From Candidatus Flexifilum affinis (lineage in GTDB: Bacteria; Chloroflexota; Anaerolineae; Aggregatilineales; Phototrophicaceae), in NCBI GenBank assembly GCA_016713325.1, contig JADJPJ010000087.1, positions 372,001 through 436,000 on the forward strand: DNA of 64,000 bases, given 5' to 3'. Position 1 is the first letter of the stretch. Each line of letters opens with the position of its first letter. Both the position numbers and the translations under genes were made by a program. Below are positions 54,858 through 64,000 of this stretch, piece by piece. Below the pieces are notes generated by a model that saw only the letters and a list, made by a program, of their open reading frames with translations, had not been told where the DNA came from and ran no database searches.

Positions 54858-56045
54858 TTAGCGATCCTTGAGCGCCGCTACGCCCGGCAGGACTTTCCCT
54901 TCGAGCATCTCAAGGCTGGCGCCGCCGCCTGTCGAAACGTGGCTCACCTTATCGGCGAGTCCCGCCTCTTCAACGGCCGCGACCGAGTCGCCGCCGCCAA
55001 TGATGGTCACCGCACCTTCAGCGGTGCGCTTCGCAAGCAGCTGCGCGACTTCGCGGGTTCCGGCGGCAAAGGGCTCTTTTTCGAAGACACCCATCGGGCC
55101 ATTCCAGACGACGGTCCCGGCTGTCGACAGTTCTTTAGCGAAGCGAGCTACTGTTTCAGGACCAATATCGTAGATCGCCCAGCCGGCGGGCACGCCATCG
55201 CTGACGGCGATCACCTGGGTCTGCGAGTCATCCGCAAACTTGTCGCCGATCACGGCGTCAGAGGGCAGGATCAACTTGTCGCCGCTTTTGCCGAGAAGGG
55301 CGCGGGCCGTCTCCACTGCGTCAGCCTCGACCAGGCTGTTGCCCAGCTCATAGCCCTGCGCCTTGAAGAAGGTGTTGGCCATGCCGCCGCCGATGAGGAG
55401 GCGATCGCACTTGTCGAGCAGCGATTCAATGACCGCAATTTTGTCGGACACCTTGGCGCCGCCGAGGATGGCGATGAATGGCCGGGTAGGGTTCTCGATG
55501 GCGCTGGCGAGATAGTTGATCTCTTTTTCCATCAGGAAACCTGCGACGGCCGGCAAATGCTCGGTGACACCCACAGTCGAGGCGTGCGCGCGGTGGGCAG
55601 AGCCGAAGGCGTCCATGACGAACACATCGCCGAGTTCTGCCATCTGCGCCGCCAGCTTCGGATCATTCTTCTCTTCAGCCTTGTAGAAGCGTGTGTTTTC
55701 CAGCAGCAGGACGCCGCCATCCGGCAGCGCAGCAGCGGCCGCCCTGGCCACGTCGCCGACGCAGTCCTCGGCAAAGGCGACTTCGCGCCCCAGCAGACCG
55801 GCCAAGGCGCTGACCACTGGCTTCAAAGAGAATTTCGGATCCGGGCCATCTTTCGGCCGCCCGAGGTGAGACATCAGTGCGACATACCGCGGCTGCTGAT
55901 CCAGGATGTACTTGAGGGTAGGGACAGCGGCGCGAATGCGCGTGTCATCGGTGATGGTGCTGCCTTCGAGCGGCACGTTGAAGTCGACACGCACCAGGAC
56001 GCGCTTTCCCTTGAGGTCGATGTCGCGAACCGTTTTCTTGTCCAT
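54858..56045 (-). CDS. pgk: Phosphoglycerate kinase
   Basis: Makes ATP from 1,3-bisphosphoglycerate. Seen: [13 protein letters not shown], the substrate loop [66 protein letters not shown] and [11 protein letters not shown]; 395 residues. It lies 98 nt after gap; the gap holds a palindromic element (56077-56114). Confidence 0.98.
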   Translation of the reverse strand: MDKKTVRDIDLKGKRVLVRVDFNVPLEGSTITDDTRIRAAVPTLKYILDQQPRYVALMSHLGRPKDGPDPKFSLKPVVSALAGLLGREVAFAEDCVGDVARAAAAALPDGGVLLLENTRFYKAEEKNDPKLAAQMAELGDVFVMDAFGSAHRAHASTVGVTEHLPAVAGFLMEKEINYLASAIENPTRPFIAILGGAKVSDKIAVIESLLDKCDRLLIGGGMANTFFKAQGYELGNSLVEADAVETARALLGKSGDKLILPSDAVIGDKFADDSQTQVIAVSDGVPAGWAIYDIGPETVARFAKELSTAGTVVWNGPMGVFEKEPFAAGTREVAQLLAKRTAEGAVTIIGGGDSVAAVEEAGLADKVSHVSTGGGASLEMLEGKVLPGVAALKDR

Positions 56046-56076
56046 TACTGCGCCTCTTTCTTGAACCGGACAACAG

Positions 56077-56114
56077 AGAGGCGCGGGGGTTGGCCGCGCC
56101 TCTACAGAAAAGAC
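56077..56114. repeat. REP-like palindrome, copy 3 (variant stem)
   Basis: AGAGGCGCGG (56077-56086) and CCGCGCCTCT (56094-56103) form a 10-bp stem, followed by ACAGAAAAGAC. The stem differs from the copies at 991 and 26583, but the layout and the CTACxG..AGAC tail match. Confidence 0.5.
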
Positions 56115-56143
56115 AAACCTGTGAATGGTGCAACCAACCGTGA

Positions 56144-57157
56144 TTAGAGCTTGTCACCCATGAATTTCACGAGGTCGGCAATACGGCAGGAATAGCCCCA
56201 TTCGTTGTCGTACCAGGTCACGACCTTGGCCATCGTGCCGCCCATCACCTGGGTGGAGAGCGCGTCGATGATGCTCGAACGGCTGTCGCCACGATAGTCG
56301 ACGGAAACCAGCGGCTCACGGGAGACGCCGAGAATGCCATCAAGCTTGCTGGTGGCCGCGGCGGCCTCGAAGGCGGCGAGCAGTTCCTCGGTGGTGGTGG
56401 GCTTCTCGAGGTCGGCAACGAAGTCGACCAGGGAGACGGTCGGCGTGGGCACGCGGATGGCGAAGCCGTCGAACTTGCCCTTCAGCTCGGGAATGACCAG
56501 CGAGACGGCCTTGGCCGCGCCGGTGGTCGTGGGGATCATGCTGACGGCGGCTGCGCGAGCACGACGCAGGTCCTTGTGGGGCAGATCGAGGATCTGCTGA
56601 TCGTTGGTGTAGCTGTGGATGGTGGTCATCAGGGCGCGCTGAATGCCGAAGTTGTCATTGACCACCTTGGCCGCGGGGGCAAGGCAGTTGGTCGTGCAGG
56701 AGGCATTCGACACGATGTGATGATTGGCCGGGTCGTACTTTTCCTCGTTGACGCCGAGGCAGATGGTGATGTCCTCATTCTTCGCCGGGGCGGAGATGAT
56801 CACCTTCTTGGCGCCGCCGGTCAGGTGCTTCGAGGCCGTCTCTTTGTCGGTGAAGCGGCCGGTGCTCTCGATCACGATATCGCAGCCGAGATCGCCCCAG
56901 GGGAGCTTGGCCGGGTCTTTTTCGGAAAGGGCCTTGAGCTCGTCGCCATCGATGACGAGCCCGCCTTCACGCTTTTCAACCGTGCCCGGATAGCGCCCGT
57001 AGTTCGAGTCATACTTGAACAAGTGCGCCATCGTATCCAGGTCGCCGAGATCATTGAAAGCGACGACATCGATTTCGCCTGGATAACGCTCGCGGAGCGT
57101 GCGGAGAGCCAGACGTCCAATACGACCAAAACCGTTAATGCCAATGCGAATTGCCAT
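56144..57157 (-). CDS. gap: Glyceraldehyde-3-phosphate dehydrogenase (type I)
   Basis: Oxidises G3P with NAD and phosphate. Seen: the Rossmann start [21 protein letters not shown], the NAD-type Asp in AFNDLGD, the catalytic Cys in [12 protein letters not shown], and [19 protein letters not shown]; 337 residues. First enzyme of the gap-pgk-pknB-tpiA run, 21 nt after yvcK. Confidence 0.98.
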   Translation of the reverse strand: MAIRIGINGFGRIGRLALRTLRERYPGEIDVVAFNDLGDLDTMAHLFKYDSNYGRYPGTVEKREGGLVIDGDELKALSEKDPAKLPWGDLGCDIVIESTGRFTDKETASKHLTGGAKKVIISAPAKNEDITICLGVNEEKYDPANHHIVSNASCTTNCLAPAAKVVNDNFGIQRALMTTIHSYTNDQQILDLPHKDLRRARAAAVSMIPTTTGAAKAVSLVIPELKGKFDGFAIRVPTPTVSLVDFVADLEKPTTTEELLAAFEAAAATSKLDGILGVSREPLVSVDYRGDSRSSIIDALSTQVMGGTMAKVVTWYDNEWGYSCRIADLVKFMGDKL

Positions 57158-57178
57158 GCGGAATCTCCTCCGTGTGAG

Positions 57179-58507
57179 CTAACTGGCAGTGTAAGCTTCT
57201 CTTTGAGCGTCCTGAGCAGGCGCGCGCCGCTGCGCGACGTTAACTGTGCGCTCTGCTTCGCTCAAGAACAGTATCGCCTTGACGAGTTTCTGCGGATCAT
57301 GCCGCCAAGGGCGTTCTGTATCGACTAGATCGGTATAGTGGACCCGGTAGCGCTGCCAAACTTCATGGTCGGCAGGAGTAGGCTGAACATAACGTGTGTT
57401 CACGCCCGCGTTCTCCTGAGGGTACGCGTTGTTGGCCACTACGACCTGAATAACTCCGCGGCCGATGTGGCGCTCCAGAGCCAGAATGTGGTCGGCGACC
57501 GTAAAGTCGGTCGTCTCGCCCGGCTGGGTTGCGATGTTGCAGACATAAATCTTGAGTGCATCCGAGTTGCGCAGTGCGTCCACGATGCCATTGACCAAAA
57601 GATTGGGCAGGATACTGGTGTAGAGACTGCCGGGGCCGATGATCACCAGATTGGCCTCGCGCAGAGCGGCCACGCTACCGGGGAACGCCTGGGCGCTCAC
57701 CGGGCTGATCCAGACCTTTTCAATCGTGCCGTTCATGGCGGTGATCTGTGATTCGCCGATCACTGTCACCGGGCGGGCTGAACCGCCCACGCGGATATTG
57801 GCACTGAGCGTGACGTCTTCCAGGGTGGATGGATAGACACTTCCCTGGATGTTGAGCACACGTTCAATCTCCACCAGCGCCGTTTCCAGGCTTCCGGTGA
57901 CACCGGAGAGGGCAGAGATGAACAGATTGCCGAACGCATGGCCTGCGAGCTCACCACCATTGAAGCGATACTGGAAAAGGCGCGTCATCAGGCTTTCGTC
58001 GTCGGCGAGCGCGGCAATGTTGTTGCGCAAATCGCCGGGCGGAAGCACACCCAGGTCGCGACGTAAGCGACCTGAACTGCCGCCATCGTCGGCGACCGTG
58101 ACGACCGCCGTGATATTGCCGGTGACAGCCTTCAACCCCTTGAGCACCGCCGGCAGCCCGGTGCCGCCGCCAACCGCGACGACTCGCAGCCCCTTGTTAC
58201 GGCGGCTGTGGGTGTAGACCGCGTCGATGACGGGCGTAGGATGCATGGCCTGGTAAGGCGCAAGGAGCCGTCGCGCGAAGCCGATGAGCGCGACGAGGAT
58301 GACCGCTGCCCCAAGGATCAGAATACCTGCGGCAATCAGGAGACGACCCAGTGGGGTTCCGCCGACCGGATCGGGATAGAGATGCGGTACGGTGCCGTAC
58401 GTGATGGCATACGCTTCCAGGATGATCCCCAGAACAAGCAGCACAAGCCATCGTTTCACACCGATGCCGGGCGTGAACCATTTTCCAAGCGGAGTTGCTC
58501 GGTTCAT
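57179..58507 (-). CDS. yvcK: YvcK/CofD-family protein with two N-terminal membrane helices
   Basis: Homologue of YvcK (gluconeogenesis factor / UDP-GlcNAc-binding). The about 300-residue core has LRVVAVGGGTGLPAVLKGLKAV, VTVADDGGSSGRLRRDLGVLPPGDLRNNIAAL, GHAFGNLFISAL and LVIIGPGSLYTSILPNLLV. About 85 residues at the N-terminus add two membrane helices (WLVLLVLGIILEAYAITYG and LLIAAGILILGAAVILVALIGFA), so the core is tethered to the inner face of the membrane. A promoter-like TTGACA, 17 bp, TAACCT lies at 58570 to 58542, so starts upstream of it are unlikely; ATG 58507 or 58525 fit. gap follows 21 nt later. Confidence 0.88.
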   Translation of the reverse strand: MNRATPLGKWFTPGIGVKRWLVLLVLGIILEAYAITYGTVPHLYPDPVGGTPLGRLLIAAGILILGAAVILVALIGFARRLLAPYQAMHPTPVIDAVYTHSRRNKGLRVVAVGGGTGLPAVLKGLKAVTGNITAVVTVADDGGSSGRLRRDLGVLPPGDLRNNIAALADDESLMTRLFQYRFNGGELAGHAFGNLFISALSGVTGSLETALVEIERVLNIQGSVYPSTLEDVTLSANIRVGGSARPVTVIGESQITAMNGTIEKVWISPVSAQAFPGSVAALREANLVIIGPGSLYTSILPNLLVNGIVDALRNSDALKIYVCNIATQPGETTDFTVADHILALERHIGRGVIQVVVANNAYPQENAGVNTRYVQPTPADHEVWQRYRVHYTDLVDTERPWRHDPQKLVKAILFLSEAERTVNVAQRRAPAQDAQREAYTAS

Positions 58508-58582
58508 CCCCAAGTCCGTATGCATCCGATACCGGTACACTAGGTTAACACTGCGGCGCTTCTCTGTCAAAGCAGATTAAGG

Positions 58583-59239
58583 TCATTTAACCGCACGCAC
58601 AATGAAAACCCCTGCCGCCCACACTGCGACGGCACCCAGGGCAGAAAGAACGCCTATTGCAATCGCCGCATCGAACCAGAACTGCTCCGGAAACAAGCGG
58701 ATGAGCGTATCGGATGTCGGAAAATACCACGTCCCATCGGTGAAGAAGAGCTCGTGGAACAGCACGAAGAAGCGATCCCAGGCGGCGAGGGCCATCACCA
58801 CGATGCCAACAATCAACAAAAGTGTGGCGATGCCTCCCCGCTGGAACGCTCCCGCAAGTGCGGCTCGTTTCCTGCTTGCGAGCCACAACCCACAGGCAAC
58901 GTACAACACGGACAATACTACCGCAGCGAGGAACGCGTATCGCGTGACGATCTGCACGTCGTGCATATGAACAAGTTCACGCTGGTTGAAGAGCGGCGTG
59001 CCGTCGTCGAACGTCAGGTCGCCGAGAAACGTGAGTGGCTCATCATTGATGAGAAATGCCACTGCCCGCGGCCCGTAGCGAAGACGCTCATCACGGGTGA
59101 ATCCGTAAGGATCGTCCGGAAAGCCCGGCCGGGTGTATTCAATCTGGAGGTACACCGGAGTCATCACCAGGCGCACGGCGATGAGCACCAGGAGCAGCGG
59201 GGTGAGGACGATCATTACGCTTTGCGCGAGCCGAATCAT
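58583..59239 (-). CDS. TIGR01906/DUF1461 integral membrane protein
   Basis: A 218-residue protein with four membrane helices (about 8-30, 100-120, 132-155, 190-215) and an outer loop between the first two. The signature is DRFFVLFHELFFTDGTWYFPTSDTLIRLFPEQFWFDAAI before the last helix, typical of DUF1461. Function of the family unknown. It follows the spermidine-synthase-like gene after 25 nt. Confidence 0.88.
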   Translation of the reverse strand: MIRLAQSVMIVLTPLLLVLIAVRLVMTPVYLQIEYTRPGFPDDPYGFTRDERLRYGPRAVAFLINDEPLTFLGDLTFDDGTPLFNQRELVHMHDVQIVTRYAFLAAVVLSVLYVACGLWLASRKRAALAGAFQRGGIATLLLIVGIVVMALAAWDRFFVLFHELFFTDGTWYFPTSDTLIRLFPEQFWFDAAIAIGVLSALGAVAVWAAGVFIVRAVK

Positions 59240-59264
59240 TCGGATGTTCTTCCAGTCGTCCTAT

Positions 59265-60887
59265 TCAGCGAAGCTGCTCGGCGCCGCCGGAGAGCAGAAA
59301 ATTGACGACCAGAGAGTCGACGATCGTCTCAAGAGGCGCGCGCTCATCGGTGAAAACGATATCCGAAGTGGATGTCGGCACGACCGACTCCAGGGCGCGC
59401 TCGAAAGTCGACCTCAGGAGCGGATGGGCATCGGACGGCAGCGCATCGAAGTTGCGAACGAAGTCGTCGAAGGTGGTGGGCTCCTGCGTGGCGACGAGAA
59501 TGGTGTTGAACGACAGCGGCACATCGATGGTGTGAACTGTCGGGAAAACCTCCAGTAGGGTGGTGGTCAACGCCTGGACCAGCCGGCGATCCTGCGGCGT
59601 ACGGCCGACATTGATGGCGACTACGCCATCTGGAGTCAGCCTGGCACGCACTTCCTGAAAGAACTCGGCCGTGGTCAGGTGCCAGGGGATGTACGGAGGG
59701 CGATAAGCGTCAATAGCGGCCACGGTATAGCGGCGATCGACACCCCGCAAGGCATAGCGACCATCTTCGACAATCACGTTGACATTGGGCATCATCGCTT
59801 GATTGAGGTCAAAAAACTGCGCGGCCGCATCGACGATGGCCGGGTCGATTTCGATGCCGTCAATCGGGAGTCCGCCATAGACCTGCGTGTACTGACGAGC
59901 GATGGTCCCGGCCGCCAATCCGACGATCAACATGGACTCGACATCCTGTGGAGCGAACGGCGCCGCATTGAAGTAGGGCGCTACCAGGAAGAAATCCCAG
60001 GTGCGGCCACTGCCCAGAAGTGTAGGATGCCATTCGCTGTGGATGCCCTGACCCTCGTTGAGATAGAGGTAGCGATAGCCGTCGGATGTCTCCTGAACCT
60101 GGATATAGTTGTAGGCACTTTCGTCCTCGTACAACAGGGTAGCGCCGGGCAGCGGGTCACGCAGAGGTCCGGCGCTGGCTGTGAACGTCATCACCACGAC
60201 GATCAGTGGAAGGAGCAGGTAAGAGAGGCTTCCCCGCCATCCGGCGTGCAGCGCCTGACCGAGGATGCCTACGACGAACAGGATTGCGGCGAACAAGACG
60301 AAGGTTGGAGTTGTGCCTAACTCGGGGATAGTGACCAGGACGGACAGAAAGGTCCCCACCAGACTGCCGAGGGTGCTGATGGCATAGAGACGACCGGCGG
60401 CGCGCCCGGAGCCACTGACGTCGATGACAATCAGTCGAATGGCAAAGGGTGAAATGGTTCCCAGGAGGGTGATCGGTACGGCAAACAGCACGATGACGGC
60501 GAGAAACGAACCGACCGCGACTCCGGCATCGACGCTGACCACGGCATTTGCGGCAGCCGTGAGCACTGGACGCGCGATAAAAGGGACCAGCGCGCACAGG
60601 AACGCACCGACCATGATGATTCGATAAAAGGTCGTGGCATGTGGAGAACGATCCGCCCACCGACCGCCGACATAATAGCCAACAGTGAGGTAAAGCAGAA
60701 TCATCCCGATGATGTTGGCCCAGATGAGATTGCTGCTTCCGAAGACGCTGCCCATCAGCCGAAAAGCGGCCATTTCGACCGCGAGCGTGGTCGCGCCGCT
60801 GGCGAACACCGCCACCGGGACGAACCAGCGGCGAATGGCGGATCCGGCGATGTTGGTGCTCGGATGCGAAAGCGTCTGTTCTGTCAT
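59265..60887 (-). CDS. Membrane-fused spermidine synthase-like protein
   Basis: A 540-residue protein. Residues 20-245 have about seven membrane helices in an MFS-like layout (VFASGATTLAVEMAAFRLM, typical of these fusions). The C-terminal 280 residues are a spermidine-synthase-like Rossmann domain: ESAYNYIQVQE, NEGQGIHSEWHPT, MLIVGLAAGTIARQYTQ, IDGIEIDPAIVDAA and VAAIDAY. The residues that usually recognise putrescine are not obvious, so a polyamine product is unproven. It lies in the run moxR-DUF58-this-DUF1461. Confidence 0.9.
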   Translation of the reverse strand: MTEQTLSHPSTNIAGSAIRRWFVPVAVFASGATTLAVEMAAFRLMGSVFGSSNLIWANIIGMILLYLTVGYYVGGRWADRSPHATTFYRIIMVGAFLCALVPFIARPVLTAAANAVVSVDAGVAVGSFLAVIVLFAVPITLLGTISPFAIRLIVIDVSGSGRAAGRLYAISTLGSLVGTFLSVLVTIPELGTTPTFVLFAAILFVVGILGQALHAGWRGSLSYLLLPLIVVVMTFTASAGPLRDPLPGATLLYEDESAYNYIQVQETSDGYRYLYLNEGQGIHSEWHPTLLGSGRTWDFFLVAPYFNAAPFAPQDVESMLIVGLAAGTIARQYTQVYGGLPIDGIEIDPAIVDAAAQFFDLNQAMMPNVNVIVEDGRYALRGVDRRYTVAAIDAYRPPYIPWHLTTAEFFQEVRARLTPDGVVAINVGRTPQDRRLVQALTTTLLEVFPTVHTIDVPLSFNTILVATQEPTTFDDFVRNFDALPSDAHPLLRSTFERALESVVPTSTSDIVFTDERAPLETIVDSLVVNFLLSGGAEQLR

Positions 60888-60903
60888 GGTCGCCTGAATT
60901 CCC

Positions 60904-62157
60904 TCAGATTGGTGTTTGCGCCAGAACTGCGGTCAGGTCGTCACCACAGCGAATGATGAAGGTCGGGATATTGGCGAGGCGCAGCATGGTGCGCACATCG
61001 TCGACCGGCGCCGGTCCACCAAACGATTGGGGCTCCAGGAGGACACAGACCGGTCGAATGCCCTTACGGGCAATGAGCTGCGCTTCGGCAATCCAGGCGG
61101 GATCTGACGAGGCTGTGATCAAGACAAGAGTTGCCCCGCGGGAAATGTAGGGCGTTTCCAGCGCGAGCATCTCCGCCAGACTGCGCTGAGCGACGCTGCG
61201 CGCCAGGGCCAGGATCTCCATCACCCGAAGCGACTGCCGCGCTCCGTGCTCGGGCTGCAAGACTTCCCGATTGGGGGTATAGGCGGCGAAGCCCACGGCG
61301 CGATCGGACTCGATGAAGAACTGCGCCAGCGAGGCCGCAATGGTGACCGCGTACTCCTCGCTCGAAGGCGGCAGGGTGGTCCCGCTATGCAGGACGGCGC
61401 CGGTGCCGTTGGCCCGACGCAGCCCTGGAAACTCGGCGAGGCTGGAAGCGGAAAAGTCGACGAACAGCCAGACATCGACCTTTGGCTCGATCTCGAATTC
61501 CTTGACCATGAGCTGGTTGCGCCGAGCGGTGGTTGGCCAGTGAATGCGATTGAAGCTGTCGCCAGTGACGTATTCGCGGACGCCGACCGCATTGGTGGTG
61601 ATGAAATGCGCCCGCTGTCGCTGATGTTCCCCGCCGGTCAGCGCCCCCGATGGAATGGCGAACTTGACGATCGGAACGGTGAGCGGGTAGACGACCAGAC
61701 GGGATGTGGCCGCGAGATTTCGCCGGAGCAGGAACAGCCCGAAAGGATCACCGCTGATGATGCTGAGTGAACCGAGGCGAAACTCGCCTCGGGCCTGGCA
61801 GGTGGTCTCGACGTACCAACGATAGCTGGCGCGAAAGGTAAGCCAGGGCACGACATGACTGGCGCGATGGGCCGGCAGGTCGGAGTCGTCATGAATTTCG
61901 AGCCACAGTTTGGGCAGCACAGCGCGATTCTGTACGAGAAACATCTCATCGAAGCGGCGCCCGATCTGCGAGCGCGAAGAGCTTGTGCGCCGGGTAATGC
62001 CGATCCAGCGGATGGAGAACCATGCCCACAGCATCGACACCAGGATCATGGCACCCAGCAAATAGGCAAGGTTGAAAAAGAATGCGCGCCCGGTCAGAAG
62101 ACCCGCAATGAGACATGCGGATATGGAGAAGTAGAGCGCGTTACGGCGGTTTCGCAT
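60904..62157 (-). CDS. DUF58 protein (vWA-like, MoxR partner)
   Basis: A 417-residue protein with two membrane helices near residues 8-45, then a beta domain and the DUF58 signature YVTGDSFNRIHWPTTARRNQLMVKEFE. A vWA-like part follows with VDVWLFVDFSASSLAEF (an incomplete MIDAS, DFSAS). It ends near the moxR gene by 3 nt spacing. The MoxR-DUF58 pair is a common chaperone system for envelope or metal-centre maturation. Confidence 0.92.
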   Translation of the reverse strand: MRNRRNALYFSISACLIAGLLTGRAFFFNLAYLLGAMILVSMLWAWFSIRWIGITRRTSSSRSQIGRRFDEMFLVQNRAVLPKLWLEIHDDSDLPAHRASHVVPWLTFRASYRWYVETTCQARGEFRLGSLSIISGDPFGLFLLRRNLAATSRLVVYPLTVPIVKFAIPSGALTGGEHQRQRAHFITTNAVGVREYVTGDSFNRIHWPTTARRNQLMVKEFEIEPKVDVWLFVDFSASSLAEFPGLRRANGTGAVLHSGTTLPPSSEEYAVTIAASLAQFFIESDRAVGFAAYTPNREVLQPEHGARQSLRVMEILALARSVAQRSLAEMLALETPYISRGATLVLITASSDPAWIAEAQLIARKGIRPVCVLLEPQSFGGPAPVDDVRTMLRLANIPTFIIRCGDDLTAVLAQTPI

Positions 62158-62160
62158 GGG

Positions 62161-63162
62161 TCAGCGAGCGGATGCCCCCGGCACGGGAGTCGCTGCAAGA
62201 ATGTCCTGCACGATCGCCCGCGAGGAGATGTCGCGAATGCGGGCACTTGGCCCGATGATGATGCGATGGGAAAGGGTCACTTCGGCGAGCGCCTTGACGT
62301 CATCGGGAATCACGTATTCGCGACCCGCCATCGCTGCGCGTGTCTGGCAGCAGCGGAAGAGGGCCAGAGAACCGCGCGGGCTGGCGCCCAGATACACGTC
62401 TGGGTGCTGGCGCGACGCATTGACGATGTCGATGATGTAGCGCTTGACTTCATCCGCGACATAAACCTCGCGGACGGCCTGCTGAGCCTGAATCAGTTCC
62501 TGCACGCTGACGACCTGATAGAGCGCGGCAATGGGATGCGTATGCTGCTGCGATGTCAGGACGGCGAGCTCTTCAGCCGGGGCAGGGTAGCCAAGGTGGA
62601 TGCGCAGCATGAAGCGGTCAAGCTGCGCTTCGGGGAGCGGGAAGGTCCCCTCGTACTCGATAGGATTCTGCGTGCCGAGTAAAAGGAACGGCTCCTGAAG
62701 GGTGTGGGTCTTGCCGTCGACGGTGACCTGCTTCTCTTCCATTGCCTCGAGAAGCGCCGACTGAGTCTTTGGGTTGGCACGATTGATTTCGTCGGCGAGG
62801 ACGATCTGGGCCATGATGGGGCCCGCCCTGAACTCGAACTCGTGCGACTTCTGATTGAAGAGGTAGACCCCCGTGACATCGGAGGGCAACATGTCCGGCG
62901 TGAACTGAATGCGGCTGAAGGAACTGCCAATGGACCGTGCCAGCGCCTTGGCCAGCATCGTCTTGCCCACCCCGGGGATGTCTTCAATCAGGATGTGGCC
63001 CTGACTGATCAAGCCAAGGACGGTCAAGCGGATCTCATTGCGCTTGCCGATAATCACCTGATTCACGTTGTGGGTAATCCGCTCCGCCACCTGTTGAACG
63101 ATTTCTATGTGGCGCGGGCGGTTCTCTGTGACCTGACGGTTGTCTTTGGGATGATTGTGCAT
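62161..63162 (-). CDS. MoxR-family AAA+ ATPase
   Basis: A 333-residue AAA+ ATPase. Seen: the N-terminal [30 protein letters not shown] (Walker A), [45 protein letters not shown] (Walker B and pore region), [27 protein letters not shown] and the C-terminal lid with [23 protein letters not shown]. Partner of the DUF58 gene 3 nt downstream. A palindromic site overlaps its promoter. Confidence 0.96.
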   Translation of the reverse strand: MHNHPKDNRQVTENRPRHIEIVQQVAERITHNVNQVIIGKRNEIRLTVLGLISQGHILIEDIPGVGKTMLAKALARSIGSSFSRIQFTPDMLPSDVTGVYLFNQKSHEFEFRAGPIMAQIVLADEINRANPKTQSALLEAMEEKQVTVDGKTHTLQEPFLLLGTQNPIEYEGTFPLPEAQLDRFMLRIHLGYPAPAEELAVLTSQQHTHPIAALYQVVSVQELIQAQQAVREVYVADEVKRYIIDIVNASRQHPDVYLGASPRGSLALFRCCQTRAAMAGREYVIPDDVKALAEVTLSHRIIIGPSARIRDISSRAIVQDILAATPVPGASAR

Positions 63163-63195
63163 ACAGTGAGTGTTCTTTGTGAACGAACCCCGTAG

Positions 63196-63240
63196 TGAAC
63201 GGATCCCGTTCAGTATAGTCGAAATCCCGACGGATGTAAC
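63196..63240 (-). promoter_or_regulatory. moxR promoter with overlapping operator-like palindrome
   Basis: On the minus strand GTTACA (63240 to 63235), 17 bp, TATACT (63217 to 63212). The palindrome TGAACGG-ATC-CCGTTCA (63196-63212) covers the transcription start region. A half-copy GTGAACG lies at 63179-63185. Confidence 0.65.
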
Positions 63241-63274
63241 AGTCTGGGTTGTGAATGATAGCCGATCCGCCTAG

Positions 63275-63302
63275 TTGCCGTTTAGAGCACGTCATGTATA
63301 AT
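63275..63302 (+). promoter_or_regulatory. Promoter of the roadblock gene
   Basis: TTGCCG (63275-63280), 16 bp, TATAAT (63297-63302), about 60 nt before the start codon at 63362, which has GAGGAG upstream. Confidence 0.7.
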
Positions 63303-63361
63303 CATCAGGTGAGTCTGCTTCGGCAGTTTGTGCAAAGACCACGCAAGAGGAGACGCTATTC

Positions 63362-63733
63362 ATGGCAAAGTCGCGGACAGAATTGATGGTCGATCGTCTC
63401 CGCGAATTACAGGCGACCACGCCCGAAATTGAAGCGTCCGCAGTGGTCAGCGTCGACGGACTGGCCATGGCTTCGTCGCTCCCTCGCGAAATCGAAGAAG
63501 ACCGCGTATCTGCAATGTCTGCCGCGATGCTCTCCCTGGGCGAACGGATTGCGACTGAACTCCGCCGTGGGGAGCTCGATCAGGTGTATATCCGTGGCGA
63601 GGCTGGTCTTGTCATTCTGATGTCCATTGGTGAGGAAGCCGTGCTCACCACGCTGGCCCGCGAGGGTGCGCGGTTGGGCCTCATTCTCCTAGATATGCGA
63701 CGTACAGCCGACGACCTCGAACGTCTCGTCTAG
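63362..63733 (+). CDS. Roadblock/LC7 domain protein
   Basis: A 123-residue single-domain roadblock protein (MVDRLRELQATTPEIEASAVVSVDGLAMASSLPREIEEDRVSAMSAAMLSLGERIATELRRGELDQVYIRGEAGLVILMSIGEEAVLTTLARE). Relatives such as MglB act as partners of small GTPases, but no GTPase gene is adjacent. Single gene with its own promoter and terminator, divergent from moxR. Confidence 0.93.
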   Translation: MAKSRTELMVDRLRELQATTPEIEASAVVSVDGLAMASSLPREIEEDRVSAMSAAMLSLGERIATELRRGELDQVYIRGEAGLVILMSIGEEAVLTTLAREGARLGLILLDMRRTADDLERLV

Positions 63734-63771
63734 ATTTCGCCACGCAAGTAACTCTAGTGTAGGTTCGGAAT

Positions 63772-63806
63772 GGGCGGGGAGTTCAGCTCCCCGCCTCTCT
63801 TTTTTG
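63772..63806 (+). terminator. Rho-independent terminator of the roadblock gene
   Basis: GGCGGGGAG (63773-63781), loop TTCAG, CTCCCCGCC (63787-63795), then TCTCTTTTTT. Confidence 0.9.
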
Positions 63807-63824
63807 TGGCATGGGGTTCGATAA

Positions 63825-64000
63825 ATGGCCAACAATCCCAAGTACATCTTTTGCACTGGCGGGGTGGTCAGCTCCGTCGGCAAGGGCGTGACGGCAGCCG
63901 CAGTCGGACGGATCCTGAAGGCGCGCGGCTTCAAAGTAGCCATTCAGAAGCTCGATCCATATCTGAATGTGGATCCGGGAACGATGAGTCCGTATCAGCA
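63825..64000 (+). CDS. pyrG: CTP synthase, N-terminal part (cut by window end)
   Basis: Makes CTP from UTP, ATP and glutamine. The 58 residues in the window carry the synthase start: [21 protein letters not shown] (P-loop) and [19 protein letters not shown], the conserved UTP/Mg region. ATG at 63825, 19 nt after the terminator. The glutaminase domain lies beyond the window. Confidence 0.97.
   Translation, partial: MANNPKYIFCTGGVVSSVGKGVTAAAVGRILKARGFKVAIQKLDPYLNVDPGTMSPYQ

Overview
The window looks like one contiguous piece of a GC-rich, mostly housekeeping bacterial chromosome. I infer Chloroflexota, probably Anaerolineae-like. The basis is the gene families (SUF assembly with SufU plus a MIP18 protein, DUF1461, ParB/SbnI-like, YvcK with membrane helices, LysM/M23 secreted proteins) and the absence of any outer-membrane or LPS gene. 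No 16S gene is present, so the placement is inference. There is no prophage, transposase, CRISPR array or toxin-antitoxin pair.

Layout. 1-8.3 kb: the 3' part of selD, then a sulfur/iron-sulfur block. A MIP18-family factor is divergent from sufC-sufB-sufD; after a terminator come sufS-sufU-Rieske-methyltransferase and a tRNA-His with its own promoter and terminator. 8.3-18 kb: an SRPBCC protein, three small membrane proteins, the NAD(P)HX repair enzyme Nnr, a polyprenyl diphosphate synthase, a histidine kinase with a Cys-rich partner, and a DinG-type exonuclease-helicase. 18-24.5 kb: a two-domain phosphate-type binding protein, a truncated-hemoglobin operon, and the operon yebC-ruvC-ruvA-thyX. 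24.6-32 kb: a membrane-anchored FecR-like protein and a zinc-ribbon protein, eno-pyk, then a cysteine desulfurase with mnmA (tRNA 2-thiouridine). 32-38.8 kb: a minus-strand cluster (SbnI-like, ACT, unknown, JAMM, A24 peptidase), a Nudix hydrolase with two small membrane proteins, a divergent succinyl-CoA-synthetase-like pair and DUF503. 39-43 kb: LysM protein, DUF192, LysM-M23 endopeptidase. 43-49.4 kb: a His-rich membrane protein, tdk, L31/L27/L21, queA, ruvB, upp. 49.4-58.6 kb: a WecA/TagO-like transferase, a repeat-tailed membrane protein, and a glycolytic run yvcK-gap-pgk-pknB-tpiA. 58.6-64 kb: DUF1461, a spermidine-synthase-like protein, DUF58 and MoxR, then divergently a roadblock protein and the start of pyrG.

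How parts fit together. Two cysteine desulfurases serve different routes: SufS for Fe-S assembly and the IscS-like enzyme for MnmA. The three ruv genes are split between two loci. Lower glycolysis is coded in two nearby units (gap-pgk-tpiA and eno-pyk), the first enclosing a Ser/Thr kinase with TPR-like repeats.

Sequence quality. Six genes (selD, nnr, the histidine kinase, the binding protein, yebC and the WecA-like gene) each need one single-base shift, mostly in a short G/C run. I read these as probable sequencing or assembly errors and annotate the restored genes. The most interesting biological observations are the L31-alphaCTD fusion, the divergent SucCD pair, the SbnI-like/ACT/JAMM cluster, a 41-bp tandem triplication across the ruvC-ruvA junction, a palindromic REP-like family, and the back-to-back suf promoter.
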